Part shown: positions 1 through 13,919 of the stretch, one piece after another
Layout: every line of letters begins with the position of its first letter
How positions within the stretch are numbered: the stretch's first letter is position 1
Source: Tamarix chinensis
Lineage: Eukaryota > Streptophyta > Magnoliopsida > Caryophyllales > Tamaricaceae
Assembly: GCA_030549775.1 (NCBI GenBank)
Contig: CM060175.1
Span: forward strand, 46,931,915-46,995,914
Direction of reading: 5' to 3'
DNA length: 64,000 bases
Program-made: the position numbers and the translations under genes
Notes under the pieces: generated by a model
Databases searched by the model: none
What the model was told of the DNA's origin: nothing
What the model saw: only the letters and a program-made list of their open reading frames with translations

Positions 1-312
1 GGGAGAGAGGTGACCTTAGCCATTGTCTTCTTCCTCCTCTCTCCTCTGCCAAATTCTGAGATTGATTTCTTCAACCTTAGGTATGCTTCTAAATAGCTGG
101 AAGATTACTTTCATACTAACTCCCCATTTCTTCATTTATGTATGAAAATTTTGGCCTATTTGACTTGAGTTCCATAGAGTCACAAATTGATCTTGAGAGA
201 CTAAGTCAGTAAATCTCAGAAAAATCCGTTCATTCTAATCAAATATAAACTATGAATAGTAAGGTTCTGTGTTGCCTTCTAAACCCTCTGTGTTTCCCTT
301 TGATTAGTTGGC

Positions 313-320
313 TATAAATA
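313..320 (+). promoter_or_regulatory. TATA box of family-G LTR
   Basis: TATAAATA follows a 'ttagttggc' context that is shared with the other family-G copies at 8204-8211, 60721-60728 and 62498-62505. The repeated context and fixed place in the LTR suggest the element's Pol II promoter; activity is inferred. Confidence 0.45.
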
Positions 321-1676
321 GCCAAAATCATCCCTACATTACACCTTCTTTTAGCCACCGATATTCCTCTAAACTCTGCATTCTATTATCTTCCCTTCAT
401 AGTAATGGCCTTGCCAATTTATTTTGCACACTCTCCTAAACCTACCTCTAGCTCTATCTTGTGTGAATTGTTAAGTAAGGTAGAGTTAGATATTTTAGAA
501 AAGACTGAGTGGTCCAACTTAGTTTTCTCAGTTTTGTCTCATTAGTATGCCCTTTTCCCTTTCTCCTTTCTTTTAAAATTTTTTGGCTTTTAAGGTTTTA
601 ATAGTTGAAGTTTGATAGATTAGGAAATTATGTTTTTAAGGGAATTTAGCCTATAGCAAGTAAGTAATTCTTGTTGTTAAAATGTTAGCATGTGTTCCTA
701 CATAAAAGCCGATACCTTTTGTTGGTTGGTACATGTTGGTATAAAGAAATGCCATTGTATACATGAATTTCCCATTTAAATGACATAAATTGAGAAAGGA
801 GTGTGAAAATGGAGAAAATAGGCTATGATGATGTTATGGTAAGAAAGGCATGATAATCTTGTTAGAAATATGTTAGCTGATGCTGATACATATGTTCTAA
901 CATGAGTACAAATGATTTTTTATACAAGAATATATATGAAATTTGTGAATTGGTGCCATGTTAGGTTAAACTGATTGAGTAGTTAGATCAAACCGATCAA
1001 TTGGTACATAGAACAGTTGACTAGTTGACCTAACCTATTGACCGATTTGCCTACAAAAACCTTAGTCTTTCTCTCTACTTAAACCCATCGATTGGTTCGG
1101 CAAAACTGATTGATTAGTCTATGAACAATTGACTGGTTTGCCCAAACTGATTGACTGGTTTGAAGGAAGCATGGTTTGGTTGAATTGAACCAATCGACTA
1201 GTCAACCCATACCAATTGACTAGTTGGACCAGACCGATTGAATAGCTTAACTTATTTGCATTATTTGTTTCCTTGTGGTTTTGTTATATTTGGGATATAC
1301 CATGATTATTAATAGGATAAAATGCATATTTTAACAAGCATTATTGGCCTAATTAAGGGATCAAAATGGATCATAACTTGTGGCATACATTATCAGTAAC
1401 GTAAAGACTAAAGGTGTAATTCACTTATAATAAGTGATAAAGTTGAAATAAGAATAATTTAAATTAGTAAGGGAAGGAATTAAATCATATGATGGATATG
1501 AATTTCATTGGCCAAGGATAAATTATAAACCCACATGGTGGGTAGAATGGAAATAAAAGGATTAGTGTGGTTTGATATGGGGATTTACCTTGATTACTTG
1601 TATATGCCTTGTATGATCACCATCCTTATAAATAAACTACTAATCACTTAAAGCAAATGAATTCAAGTTAAGTATG

Positions 1677-2280
1677 GGTCTGGGTTACCTGATCCTTGAT
1701 TAGCTATTTGGGGTTAGTATGCCTTTTAGTGTTTTAGTGCCTTTGAGCTTTGCCATCGGGTAGGATCTTAAAAGGTCCTAGTGTCTTACCTACTCTAGAT
1801 ATTAATGATACATTAGGGGGTATCGATACTAAAGGGTCTTGTTACCTATATGGTTGGCTTGGGCATGGACTTATGTCCATTGTGGTGATTGGCTTCAATC
1901 GGGACTTTATGTCCCTTATTGAGTAGGCTTCCATGGTATGTGAGACCATGTGGTGGTGCGCAATCCATCGCCTGAGTTCTATTTATAGGTCTAGGTTACT
2001 TGATCTTCTATTAGCTACTAAGGTAATCTGCCTTTGGGCATTTAGTGGTTCCTTTGGGCTTTACCTTTGAGCAGGATTCTAGTAGATCTAGGTGTCTTGC
2101 CTACTCTAGACTAAGGGTATAGTTACTTAGGTGGTTTTGGCTTCAGCCTAGACATATATCCATTGGTTGTTACTTAGCTTTATCCAAACTTGATATCCTT
2201 TGGTTTGGATAGATTTTCATGGTATGTGAGACCATGGGGTGGTGCATAACCCATCACTCGATAAGAATTTGAATAAGTAT
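1677..2280 (+). repeat. Direct tandem duplication inside family-G LTR, period about 311 bp
   Basis: The block starting 'ggtctgggttacctgatc' at 1677 recurs diverged at 1988. Each copy has the same order of sub-blocks: 'attagct', 'tgcctt', 'ctactctaga', 'tatgtcc', then 'catggtatgtgagaccatg' before 'ggtggtgc'. The other family-G LTRs show only one copy, so this is a duplication private to this element. The first copy also gives the empty site that proves the insertion of the LTR at 9562-14975. Confidence 0.65.
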
Positions 2281-3905
2281 TTCAATAAGAACTTGAATAA
2301 GTATTTTGATAAAAAAATTTGAATAAGTATTTAGATAAGAATTTGGAATATTAATGTGGTTAAAGAGAAAAATAAAAGTAAAGGAAAAGAACAATAAAAG
2401 AGACAATAGCTTATTGTGGAACTATGTGCATGGGTGAATAAAGCCTTAATAATAGCTAGGAAATCTGCTTAGTAGACTGTATAATGTCATTTACAATCCT
2501 GTGTTATGTTCCTAAGTATGATGAGCCATGTATGGTATGATTTTCCAATGCATGATATGATCATTCTTGATCACTTGCTTATTCCCATGAATAGAGGTTT
2601 TTGGTGATGATCAATAGTAGGCCAACCTCATGTTGGGGATGGGTTTTGAGAGCATGGATATCCAAACACTTTTGTGTGAACCTTGATGGACCACATTTTA
2701 GGGATAAGCCCTACTCTTAATTCTGTAATTTGAAATCTTATACTTGAAAGCCTTTCTTTCAATATGTATATTATATGTTTTGGTATGCTTCTTAGCCTTG
2801 TATCTAACAAGGGATGGGCTTAGGTGAAATAGTAACTCCCCATTTTTCTAAGTGTTTAGTAGTTTTTGCTTTTGTAAGGTTTTTAAAATAAAATATTTCA
2901 ATAGTGAAAAATGGAAAAAAAAAAGGTTTTTCGTAGCCTCCCCCATCGTCAACCATCACTAGCCTTACCACCAACTACCAACCTTCTTGGTATCCTTCTT
3001 TCCACTATCAACCATGGCACTATGTAGGTTCTTTTAACCACTATGCCCCTTGGCTTCTTCCACTCATCACATCACACCACTCCAGTCATATTATACCAAC
3101 CACTAACCTAGCTATGTAGGCTTCCTCCAATTGTACCCACCATCCACACAACCACTACACCCTCTTGATTGCTTAACCTTCTACCCTCATTGCTTTATCT
3201 TTTCCTCATTTAATTTCCTAAGTTTTAATCTTATTATATCTTTGGAATTTAGGTATTTTTCTGGTGGTATTAGAGGAAGAGTCATAAGACTTATGTGCTT
3301 AGAGATTAAAGAAGATAAAATAAGGATACATGTCATAGCTAGGCCTTTTTTTATATGCAATTTGTTTATTTTTATATGATATCATCTTTGAATAATTTTA
3401 TTGTGATAATAAAGTATATATTGTATTGTATGATGAAAAGTTATGAAGTTGTGAAAGCATGTGTTTTGTGCACATTGTGAGTCAGCATGAATTGAGATAT
3501 ATGAAACCCATATATACAATTGTGGTTATACATTTTTATGATGATATTATGCATTGAAGGTTGAAAAATGATTCATATTGGGAATCATAAGGTTTTTATA
3601 AAAATATGGGTTTTTAAGCTATCTTAGGGGTAATTTAGTCAATATGGGTTAAAAAAGAAATATTGGATATCATAAGATGATAATTGGTTTAAAATAAGTT
3701 AGGTGTATTATGTGGAATGTTTGAGGTGAATATGAATGGTTTAAGTCTATTAAATGAGAAAAGTGGCTCTAAGTAGGAATAGAACCCTAGATGAGGGATT
3801 ATTATTACATATGTGAAATTTTAGAGTTTGACCTAAAGTTTTGGATATGTTGCTATTATTAACATTTTAGGAATGCATATTAAAGTTGGTGGTTATATGA
3901 GTCTC

Positions 3906-5474
3906 TGATATATGAGATTTATATGTTATTTTGCTAAGTAAAAATGTCATTTATTCCTCATTATTTTTATAACATTTAATCTTTTCTTGAGTTTTTCTCT
4001 TTTGGATAGACTTTGCAGGAAAAGATAAAAATGAAGAAATTCAAAGGAGAAATCGATGGAAAGAGAAAAGGCAACAAAGAACACATCAAGAGATATGGAA
4101 TCGATGGAAGAAAAGACTAGAAATGAAGAATATATATCAAAGGGAAGATTGTGTTGAAATTTCATGAAGAAATAATGAAGGAACAAGAAACACGCCCCCC
4201 CCGATGTTTCCTAAACACGGCCAGTGTTTTTCTATCAGCACACAAAATTTTAGCATTTAAAATTTAGCATTTGGCCGAGAGTTCAAGGAAAAACACGGGG
4301 GTCCCGTGTTTTCTAACACGGACCGTGTTTTTCTCAAATTCTGTAACCGTTCACGCAACGTTTCCCCGATATATTTCTAAAGTTTGAACATTCGAAAGGG
4401 TGGTTTTGGGGGAGTTCAATAATGGGATTCTCTTTTTATCTCTATACTCTCTAGATACCACATGTAATTTGTAATTCCAACTCTCTTTCTCTCCATTGTA
4501 TTCAATTGAACAATCAACACTCTGCAATTCAATTTGATAAGTTCTTCTCCATTCCTCTTTTAATTGCAAGTTTTGATTTTTGATTGAATGCAAATAGATT
4601 ATCTTTGTTGCATTATTATTTTTCTTTTGTTTGGTGTTTCATTGTTAATTTATTTGTAAGCATTGTTGTTAATTGTAGATTTTTGCATTTAATTGTGTGT
4701 TATTACAATTATGTAGATAGTATAAGGTAGGAGGATTTGATGACGAAATTAGGGTTTTGGATATGATAACGTAATTTGAATTCATGACTCTAAATGAAAT
4801 TTAATTGAATTGATGGACGAAATTGAATGATCTCGCATCATAGATTAAGAATTTAAACTAATTAGACTGATCACCTATCTAGTTTAGATCTTAATCTACG
4901 CTAAGATAACGGAATTAATACGTAATTGTTAATTAACTTTTCTAGAGTAGCAAAAGATTAATTATTAATCTTGTCCATTAATTCGTATGATTGCATGATC
5001 CGAGCTTATGTGATTATGGTCGTAGTTTATTGCTTTCCATTCGTAATGCTGCCATTAATTGAATCTAACAATCTTAACCTAGGTTATTATTTGGTTAGGT
5101 GATAAATTGAGAGCTTATTCAATTTATTAGAATTGAGAGAAAGCAAAGAAATGAATTAATATGAGTTTCTAGAGGTCAACATTAAATCATTTGGAATCAT
5201 TCTTTTCTCCATGATTATTTGATATCCTAATTCCATAATCAATACCTTCATGTCCTTATTCATTAATTAGTGAGTACAATGTTTTATTATTTATCCATAG
5301 TTTAGATATTGATGATAGAATTGTATGTTATTGCATAACCGGGGTTTTAACATCGATTACGGAATTATAGATTATATATCATTCCTTGTGGGTTCGACTC
5401 CTTCTTGCCATATACTACGTATTTGGGAATTAGGATTTATTTATTAAATTTGTTGTGCATACGACAGCGCATCA
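3906..5474 (+). mobile_element. Solo LTR, 1569 bp, probably Tat/Athila-like Ty3-gypsy
   Basis: The sequence starts TGATATATG and ends GCGCATCA, so the ends form a short TGAT/ATCA inverted terminal repeat. It is flanked by a perfect 5-bp TSD, GTCTC at 3901-3905 and again at 5475-5479. Near the 3' end are 'tgtgggttcgac' (5388-5399) and 'gtgcatacgacagcgcatca', a style of LTR end known from plant Tat/Athila elements; this fixes the plus orientation, but the lineage is inferred. Positions 4190-4345 contain several CACGG/CCGTG inverted motifs. No internal domain remains, as expected after LTR-LTR recombination. Confidence 0.8.
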
Positions 5475-5889
5475 GTCTCATTTAGAAAGTTATGATTTAT
5501 TTATGAAATAAGGGTTTTATGGGGAATTGTGGATAGTAACACTAAAGGTAGGCTATTATCACATGTGTAGGATGTAATTTTTGGGTATGTTGTCAATAAT
5601 AATATATTAAAGATGAGTATTGAATTTGGTGATTAAATGAGTACTAGGGGAGAAATTATGTTTTACATATGAAATTAGGATTTCTTAGGGAGAATATGAC
5701 TTTGTCCTCAGAAAAATATATTAGTATTCATAGGGTTGTATTTTATGGGTCTCAAATGGTTATGTTAAGATGGACATGTGCCTTATATGTCTATATGTGT
5801 GCAAGCATAATGACCTTAAAATAAATAACCATAAATAATATATTAATCATTTATACTGAAAGATTATATAAGTTGGGACTAGTTATACC

Positions 5890-6480
5890 TTTCCATTCCA
5901 CCAAACGAGGATAGTGCCCAAGAGTGTCTTGTCTTAGAATTGTATATTATTAATACCATTCTATTAATTGAGAATAGTAGCAAGGAGCTTATTGTCCCGA
6001 GGTTGTATACTATTTATGTCATTTCACCAGTTCATAATATTAGCAAGGAGAGTTTTGCCCTAGAGTAAGGGTGTTCAAAAATCAGTCTAAACTAGAATTT
6101 TGGACCAAATAGACCAATTATTCTGATTGTTGGTCTAAGAAAAAACCGATATTTTTATCTCCAATTTGGGTTTCAGTCCCAAAGTAAAATAAAAAAATAA
6201 AAAAATTTGATCCATAGTCGGTTTCAAACCCAATCGGTGCAATATTTAGATCCTTAAAAATATATATTTTACTAATTCTAGTCCTAACAAGTCTTAGACT
6301 GTAATTCTGGTCCGATCCCAACTTTAAAAAGTTTTCATCCTTAATCGGGTTCTGATGGATTTTAGGTCTATCCGGTGTGGTATAGTTTTGGACTAGTATA
6401 AACCCTTACCTTGGGATTATATTTTGTTAATGTTGTTCCACCGGTTTAGAATAGTGGGGTCCCTAAACTCAAAGTAAAAT
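5890..6480 (+). repeat. Degenerate 'ccaccg...aatagtgg' hairpin repeats in LTR
   Basis: Several units pair a 'ccacc' with a nearby 'tagtgg' or similar, separated by about 10 bases ('ccaccaaacgaggatagtg', 'ccaccggtttagaatagtgg'). They lie at the same relative place as the regular 45-bp arrays in the family-K LTRs and look like a diverged version. Confidence 0.45.
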
Positions 6481-7199
6481 TAATAATCAAAATGATCGTA
6501 ATCATTGATAAGATATTAATATTTAAAGCAAGAGACCTTGTGAGTTAAGATTGGTCGTACCTGTCTATTCCAAGAGACGAGAATAGTGGACATGAGCGCT
6601 TCACCCTAAGGTTATATATTGTTGATACCATTCCATGGTGAGAATAATGAGGTTTGTAAACTTCATGTAAAGAAGAGGATGGATTGTAATTATATCTATC
6701 ATAAAATCCACAATCAATGCTTATATCACATCATATTATGTGAAACTACATATATGTTTATTCTTCCATAAGACCTTATATGTTCTTTGTGACCTTGTTA
6801 TGATTGTATTATGACATTACTCTATAAATAGCATATCAATCATCATTTTAATGGATTTTTCTCATTCCCATAAGCAGATCCACCTTGTGTTGTAGCCAAT
6901 TATTGATTACTACTTTTAATGGGCTTACCTTCAGTGAGTGCATAATCGGATTGATATAGAGTATAGTTATCTTAATATATCTATCTATCTATCAACTCTT
7001 GATTCTCTATTTTCACTACATGTTTCCTTCTTTATAACTCTTATTCTATACTATGGTAGAATCAAGTGTTCCCCACACTTGTTTCCTTGGTATGAAGTTA
7101 CTTTTGTCTTGCACTTGACATAGACCCTACATTTTATGTTTTAGCTTCCATAATTAAATCCTTAAAAAACATTTGGGGCCTAAAATTTAGGCGTGTTAC

Positions 7200-7471
7200 A
7201 AAATATATGGGATAATAGGTGAATGACTAAAGAAAATAAAATAATTAAGCAAAAAAGACCAACAAAAAAGGCACAAAATAGGTGAGTTCTAAAAGATACA
7301 AGGTTATGGTTCTAGTCAACCCCTTCAATCCTAATGCAATCAAATCTTAACCTCAACCCCCAATTCAGGACCTAAAGTTAAAAATTCAGCCAAAGTATGA
7401 AGTATAATGCTCTCTCAAGCTACTACACCCTATTTTCTAAGGTGACGTACCTATCGCTACCATGAATACAC
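7200..7471. other. Unique-looking spacer between LTRs
   Basis: These 272 bp are not recognisably shared with any repeat in the window. They lie between the 3' end of one LTR (7199) and the 5' end of the next (7472) and hold no ORF or motif I can support. This may be remaining pre-insertion DNA. Confidence 0.5.
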
Positions 7472-8203
7472 TATAATACCCCACCTTTTTGGAAAGTGTT
7501 GAATGAGAAGTTTTGTAAATTTTGATTTTTTATTTTAATTTGGTATTATGATTTGGTTTCTTTGATTTGAACTATGATTGGAAAAATTAAATTTGCTGAG
7601 TTTTTCAGTCGAACCAACCAATTGGTTCATCATTTCACCAAAATGGTTTTTACTCAACTAACTAATCAACTGGTTTGTAGAACAATCAAATCATAGGATG
7701 GACTAATAAACTACATTGTCAAGTTGGGCATATTTTTTAAAATCAATTTTTTGAAAAAATTTCTTATGCTAAAATGGAACATTGTTAACTCACACCGAAT
7801 TGCTCCTAAGAGATTATTAGCCTTTTTCATGATGTATATAGCCCAAAAATACAACCTCAAATCAATCTAGAAGATTGATTGGGACAATTGAGAGGGAAGA
7901 AGGCCACAACCTTATCTTCTTCCACCACTCTCCTCTCCACATATCTAAGATCATTGCTTTGATCTCAAGCTCGATTCTTCTCAATAGAAGGATTCCTTCA
8001 TCGATAACCTTCAATTACCCCCTCTTGTGAATTGCATTTTTGGACTAATTGACTTACATATCCCCAGTATAACCTTTTGAGTTCTAAAGAATAGGACAGC
8101 ATATCTTAGACAAAATCCATCTGTTTAACACAAATTCAAATGGAAAGAATTAGGGTTTTTGATTTATTCATAACTACACTATGATTTGTATCGATTGGTT
8201 GGC

Positions 8204-8211
8204 TATAAATA
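8204..8211 (+). promoter_or_regulatory. TATA box of family-G LTR
   Basis: TATAAATA occurs in the context 'ggttggctataaataacc', conserved at the same relative place in all plus-strand family-G copies in the window. It is probably the LTR promoter. Confidence 0.45.
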
Positions 8212-10666
8212 ACCCCAATCACCCCTTTTTTTCACCTTTCTTTCGGCCACTGAAAATACCTATCCTTCTAGTACTCACATTTTTCCTCTACACTTCAAAC
8301 CTTATAGTTGAATTTCTTTCACTCTTCTAATCCTTTCTCTATCTCCCTCTTGTTTTAATTAATAAGCAAGAAAGAGTTAGATTTGGAAAGAAGATTGAGT
8401 AATTTAGTTGAGTTTCTTAGGGTGTGGTGTGTTTATTATTTCCTTTTTATTTCAACTTTGAAATTATAAAATCTATGCACAAATTTCTAAGTTAAAACTC
8501 ATTATTTTTAAGGGTTTTAAAAGTTGAACCTTTCATAGGCTGAGATTTGTAGTTTAAGGAAATTTTTGTCTGTAACAAGTGATCCTTGCTTCAAAAATGG
8601 GTTATAAGTAATCTTGCATGATATAGAACTCTTTGAGTTAACAATATATGCTTGTATGAATGTATATAGCTTGTATAACTAATTTAGATCGTTATATTGT
8701 GCAATTTGAGTGAAAAAGCATGAATCTTGAGAAATGATGCTTTTTGATTATTAATGTTGAGATAGGCAATTAAAATAGGCTAAAAATGTATTATATAATG
8801 TTATAACATGTTATAATGTGGTATGATAAAGTTTTGTAAGCTCGATCTACATGAAAATGACTGTTTGGTGTTGTAGGGCAAACTAGCTGACTAGTTAGGT
8901 CAAACCATTCGACCAATTCCTAGAATAGTCTACTAGTTGACCTGACCCATAGACTAGTAATCTTATAGAGACCTTGGTCTATCTCTCTACTTAATCCTAG
9001 CGATTAGTTGGGTAAAACCAATCGACTGGTCTATGAATAATCAACTAGTTTCCCCAAACTGATCAACCAATTTGAGGAAGAGTAGGGTATGGTTGAGTCA
9101 AACCAATCGACTGGTCAGTCCAAATCGATAGACTCATTTGGTTGGTTTATATGTTTTGGTTCCTTTCAATTTGGTTATGCTTCAAGGCTATATATGGGAT
9201 TGTCTTATGCTTATTAAAGGGATAAAATATAGATTTAATCATGGATTATAACCTAATGAATGGATTAAATGGATTATGATTCATTACATACTCATTGGGT
9301 GTACCCCTTATGAAATGTGATGGTCCTTGAGTAATAAAGCACAGCATGTGCTTGAATAAAATAATATGATGGGCATGAATAATATTGGTCAAGGATAAAA
9401 GGAAACCCTACACATGGTTGGGAAATGGAAAGAAGTAATATGGAAGAAATATATGAATGCCTTTTTTGTTCTTTGTATTGGCCTTGTGTGATCACTTAAC
9501 CTCATAAATAATATACTAATCATGTACACTAAAAGAAATTTGAGTTGTGTATAGGTCTGGGTGAAATGCCCAAAAACTCTAATTTTAATAATTATAGTTA
9601 AATAAGGTTTTATTAGGAAAGGTAATTAAATAAGTTATTTTTATTAAAACAAAAGGAAATTAATTAGGGCAAATCAAGAAAGAAGTTTATAAATATTTTA
9701 ATTAAGAAGAAGGTTGAGTATTTTAGCTAATTAAGAACTTTATTTTGGAAATTAATAAAATAAATTATTTTATTTAAAATAAGAAGGAGAAAATAGTGTC
9801 AAATTAATAGGAAATTTATAAATAATTTAATTGAAGAAAATTAGAGTGTTTTGTTAATTAAAATGGAATTTAGGAAAAATCTTTCAAAAACCCTAAATTA
9901 GCCTTAAAAGGGATTTAAATATTCTTTTATTTAAATATTATTATTTTTAAATATTCCAAAAATTCTAATTAATTTAATTAACCTAACCCATTATTTTTCT
10001 TTTTCCTTTTTCCTTTTTCCTTTTCTTTCTTCTTTTTTCTTTCCTTTTTTCTTTCTTTTTCTTTCTTCTTCTTTTCTTTTTCTTACCCTTTTCCCCCGAC
10101 CTGGGCTAGCCCAACTGCCCACAACCCTCTCCCCTTCCTTCTTTTACTCGCGGCCCAACTCCTCTTTTCCTTCTTTTCTTTTTCTTCTTCGGTGACTTAG
10201 GCCTACCTTCCCGCGGCCCAAACTTTCCCTCCACTTCTCCTTCGAAGCAGCCCGTCCCCCTAAATGCCGCATTTGATTTAAAATTTCCCCATCACCACCC
10301 GACCGGCTGGTTCCCCTCTTTTTCTTTTATTTCTTTTTTTTTCGGCCGATTGGTCCACGCATGCCACCCTTCTTTCTTCTTTCTTCTTCCTCTTCTTCCC
10401 GTCGTTCGACCTGCAACTATCCGAAGCTCCTAACACCGGCCACGCCTGATTTGACTGGTCATTTTCCCCTCTCTCCCTCACCGATTCGACAGCCATATTG
10501 ACCCAACCAACCCTTAATCTCTTTTCGCTCACGATCCTCTCTTTTCTGTGCCACTTCCCTACCACAACCTAGATTTTCTCATGCCAAATGACCCTACCAG
10601 CGAACCCTAACCCCACTTGCCCTATTCCCTCATCATCCCATAGACCTCACCCTCTCATTTAAACCC

Positions 10667-10674
10667 TATAAATA
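10667..10674 (+). promoter_or_regulatory. TATA box of family-K LTR
   Basis: TATAAATA in 'ccctataaataccccc' lies at the downstream edge of a GC-rich, pyrimidine-rich U3. The related LTRs have TATAAATA in the corresponding place on the minus strand (27468-27475, 38524-38531). If this is the promoter, about 4.3 kb of the LTR is transcribed R-U5. Confidence 0.5.
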
Positions 10675-11363
10675 CCCCCAGATTGAGTCATGTATCTACC
10701 TTTGGTTGCTTACCTAGGAAACCTCCCTTATGCACCGTCGCCACTTCAGACGCCCTTTCCTCCGCCTTCGGCTAAATACATCGCTTGCTCTACCTACCTA
10801 AATCTTCCCTGCACCGCTCTCTAATTAACTGCACCATTCTTCTTCCTCGATTCTTCATGCACGAATCACCCCAGCCGTGCATAGTTCCTTCACCAATAAG
10901 CTAAATATTTACCCTACCACCATTCGCACAACCATCCACCACCACATCCGCCGCTATCACTGCCTTCTACACCACCCAAAAACAGCTACCAACCCTCCTC
11001 TACCTTTCCCTACCCTTCTTTATCCATTCGTCCCTCGCCTCCTCTCTTTCTTTTCTTCTTTTCATTTCGGCCACCACCACTGCCTCTATGTGTCACTGCC
11101 ATTGGTTGCACCACTGCCCTCACTTTACTCCCCTCAGTATAGATTACCACTAACACCCCTACTTCCACCCTCCTTCCTCCTCTTTTATTCCCAACCTTCA
11201 ACTTTTTCCTTTCCTTTATCCTTTTTCCAGCCACCACCACCACCACCATGCACCACCACTGGTGCCACCTCCCTCCACTAGCCTAAGGTGGAACCCTAAA
11301 CCCTCTCAACCCTTCTTCCCTATTTATTTAAGCTTATTTTATTTTATTTTAATTTTTAACCTA

Positions 11364-11364
11364 T

Positions 11365-11461
<97 letters not shown>
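11364..11461 (+). repeat. (CTA)n/(TTA)n microsatellite
   Basis: A pure CTA run passes into a TTA run. Similar trinucleotide tracts follow at about 11530-11587 and 11665-11721, and the orthologous region of every family-K LTR (for example 26400-26475, 31960-32090) is also TTA/TAA-rich. The polyleucine ORF across this tract is an artefact. Confidence 0.9.
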
Positions 11462-11462
<1 letters not shown>

Positions 11463-11667
11463 GGGCTAAGACCCTATTTGACTTATTTATATTATTAAGT
11501 TTCATATTTTTAATATTATTAGTATTATTGTGCATTTATTATTATTATTATTATTATTATTACTACTACTACTACTACTACTACTATTATTTATTTAGAA
11601 GGTTGAAGCCCGACTTTATTTATACTATGCACATGCTACTACTTTTATTATTAATATTATTACTATG

Positions 11668-11716
<49 letters not shown>

Positions 11717-12689
11717 TTATTATAAGTAATATGTATTGATATTTTTATTATTACTAATGGTACTTTTACTATTTTGGGGTAGGGTCGAAAACCCTACCTT
11801 ATATTACTTTCGGTTTAAGTTATTTTATTATTATTATTGTTGTTTTGTAATTTCGATTATTAGTTCATTACTATTTTTATTAATAATGTCCTAATGATAT
11901 TATTAGTATTATTTTGGTGAGGGGTCGAAGCCCTTATCCCACCATTTATTTCGAATTATATTATTATTAGTAGTATTTTTAGTATGATTATTGTCACTAT
12001 TATTATTATTCTTATTAATATTATCATTGTTATTATTTTTAGTATCTTTGTTATTATTATTTTTAATATCATTATTATTATTATTATTAGGGTAAAGTCT
12101 TCAACCTTATATTTTCAATTTTTATAATATTACTATTATTTCCTAAATCTTTGACAAAGTTAGTAATTAGTTAATGTCTTTATTATTAATATGTTATTAT
12201 TTTATCAAAAACCTAGTCTTAGAATAAATTAGTAAATAATAGTATTTTTAGTAAGAGGGAATCTAATTTTTAGTTCTTCCCTTATTTAGGTAAGACCAGT
12301 TAAAGCCCGAAGAAGGCGTAGGAGCGTGCTCTAAGACCGGTGTCGTTTTAGGTAAGGGTGTAACTAAGGCCTTAAGTGTGTTGATGTGCATTATATGCTT
12401 TGTATATGTTGTATCTTATGCTTAACATTATAATTATTTCGTATATGGTATGATGTGGAGTTGAAGTATGTTTCTGTGTTATTATATGGCATGTGTACTA
12501 TGTGTATGTGATGAAATATTGCGGTATGTGATGTTATGTGTTGTGACCCTATAAGACATGCATGTGAGGATGTTAATGTGGTTTGTGTAGGGGAAAGGAT
12601 AAAAAAGGAGAATGGGGAAAGAAGTTGACCAAGGGGAGTAAGTTGACCAAATGATATGAGTTGACTTAAGTATTTTAATGATCCATGAG

Positions 12690-13280
12690 TGGAGGAATAA
12701 AATGGAGAATTTTGGGTCTCATATGGAAGAATCTAATCCATGGTGTAACATGGGAGAATATAATCCATGGTGTTATATGGGAGAATCTAATGTATGGTTT
12801 TGTATAGGAGAATTTATTCTATATATGGTGTTGCATGGGAGAATTGAATCTAGGGTTTCATATGGGAGAATCTAATCCATGGTGTTACATGGGAGAATCT
12901 AATCTATGGTATTACATGGGAAAATCTAATCTATGATTTTGTATGGGAGAATCTATTATATGGTGTTACATGAGAGAATTTAATCTAGGGTTTTGTATGG
13001 ATTGAATCTAGAGTTGGTATAGATGAATCTTGAATTTCGTACGGAAGAATCTAAGGTTTTATATGAAGGAATCTTGGGTTTTTTATGGAGGAATATAGGG
13101 TTTTGTATGGATGGACTTAAGGTTTTGCATGGTAGATTTTATGGTCTTGCATAGGAGAATCTAATCTAAGGTATTGTATGGATTTAATCTAGGGTTTTGT
13201 ATGGATGAATTTAGGGTTTTGTATGGATGGATCTAGGGTTTACATGGTTGAATCTAGGATTTTCACATGGGAGTTTTAGG
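12690..13280 (+). repeat. Minisatellite, about 28-bp unit ('gggagaatctaat' core)
   Basis: About twenty degenerate copies of a unit with the core 'gggagaatctaat' and 'atggtgttacat'. The same minisatellite in the opposite orientation marks the other family-K LTRs at 25490-25790, 30220-30560 and 36530-36840, and in plus orientation 32640-32930. Confidence 0.8.
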
Positions 13281-13919
13281 GTTTGCTTGAAAAGTTTGAA
13301 AGGTTGCATGGGATGTGTAAAGTCTACGTGGGAGTGAAATTTACTTATGGATCATTGATTTGGGATGTGAGGAAGGTAATGTAAGTGTTGTTTTGGTGTT
13401 TGAACACTTTAGATGAAAAATAGTACGTGGAGCAATATAAGGGTACGTAGGAGACCGAGATAGGATTTGGTGTGGACAATTAGGGTTTGGTGTGGCTACT
13501 TATTGTTTTTGGTATTAGCACATGTACTTGGTAATCAAAGTATGATGATGAGGGTGGAATCTATAGGTTGTGATGTGTGGAGTGTTAAAATGATTTGGGT
13601 TGTGTGAGGTGGAGTAGGATGGGCTATTTAGGCCTAAATTAGGGTTTTTGGGGAAAACCTAGGGTAAGGAAATAAGTGGACTTGGAGGTGTGTAGTAGTG
13701 GGCCTTGACCCACATATTCCAGTGTTGGAGTTCTAGTGTGAGTTTGAGTATAGAGGAAAGATTGTTAGATAAGTTAGGAGGCACAGGGTTCTCATGATAT
13801 GATACGGGTCCGTTGAAGGATAAGTGTAAAGGGAGTGATTCATGCATGTCTAGGGTAAAAGCTTCTGAATAAGATATTTAAGACATTAATCATTTAAAGT
13901 GAAAGATTATTGAGCCAAG

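Larger units (their letters stand above)
1..2920 (+). mobile_element. Family-G LTR, 3' part, truncated by window edge
   Basis: This noncoding LTR sequence matches, in the same order, the family-G LTR at 7472-16249. Shared landmarks are a pyrimidine-rich block at 1-60, a TATAAATA box at 313-320, a cluster of CCAATCGATTGG-like words at 960-1245, the 'ggtctgggttacctgatcc' block at 1677, the paired 'tatgtcc' sub-repeats at 1870-2200 and a terminal segment at 2830-2920. The 5' end lies outside the window. The 3' end stops short of the expected ...GGTGTTACA and meets another LTR at an A-rich junction near 2920, so the right boundary is approximate. No coding region was found. Confidence 0.7.
2921..7199 (+). 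mobile_element. 5'-truncated LTR related to the 41453-45132 LTR, interrupted by a 1.6-kb solo LTR
   Basis: From about 2940 the sequence resembles the LTR at 41453-45132: a C-rich pyrimidine tract, then 'ggtggtatta' followed by 'gtgcttagag' (compare 42846-42900), then an AT-rich stretch and a run of degenerate hairpin repeats at 5890-6480. It ends with GGCGTGTTACA at 7199, the normal 3' end of this LTR lineage. The expected TGTAATACC start is missing, so the 5' end is truncated where it meets the neighbour at about 2920. There is no coding capacity. Confidence 0.55.

Noticed and set aside
11262..11498. Polyleucine ORF
   Set aside because: A direct product of the CTA/TTA microsatellite.
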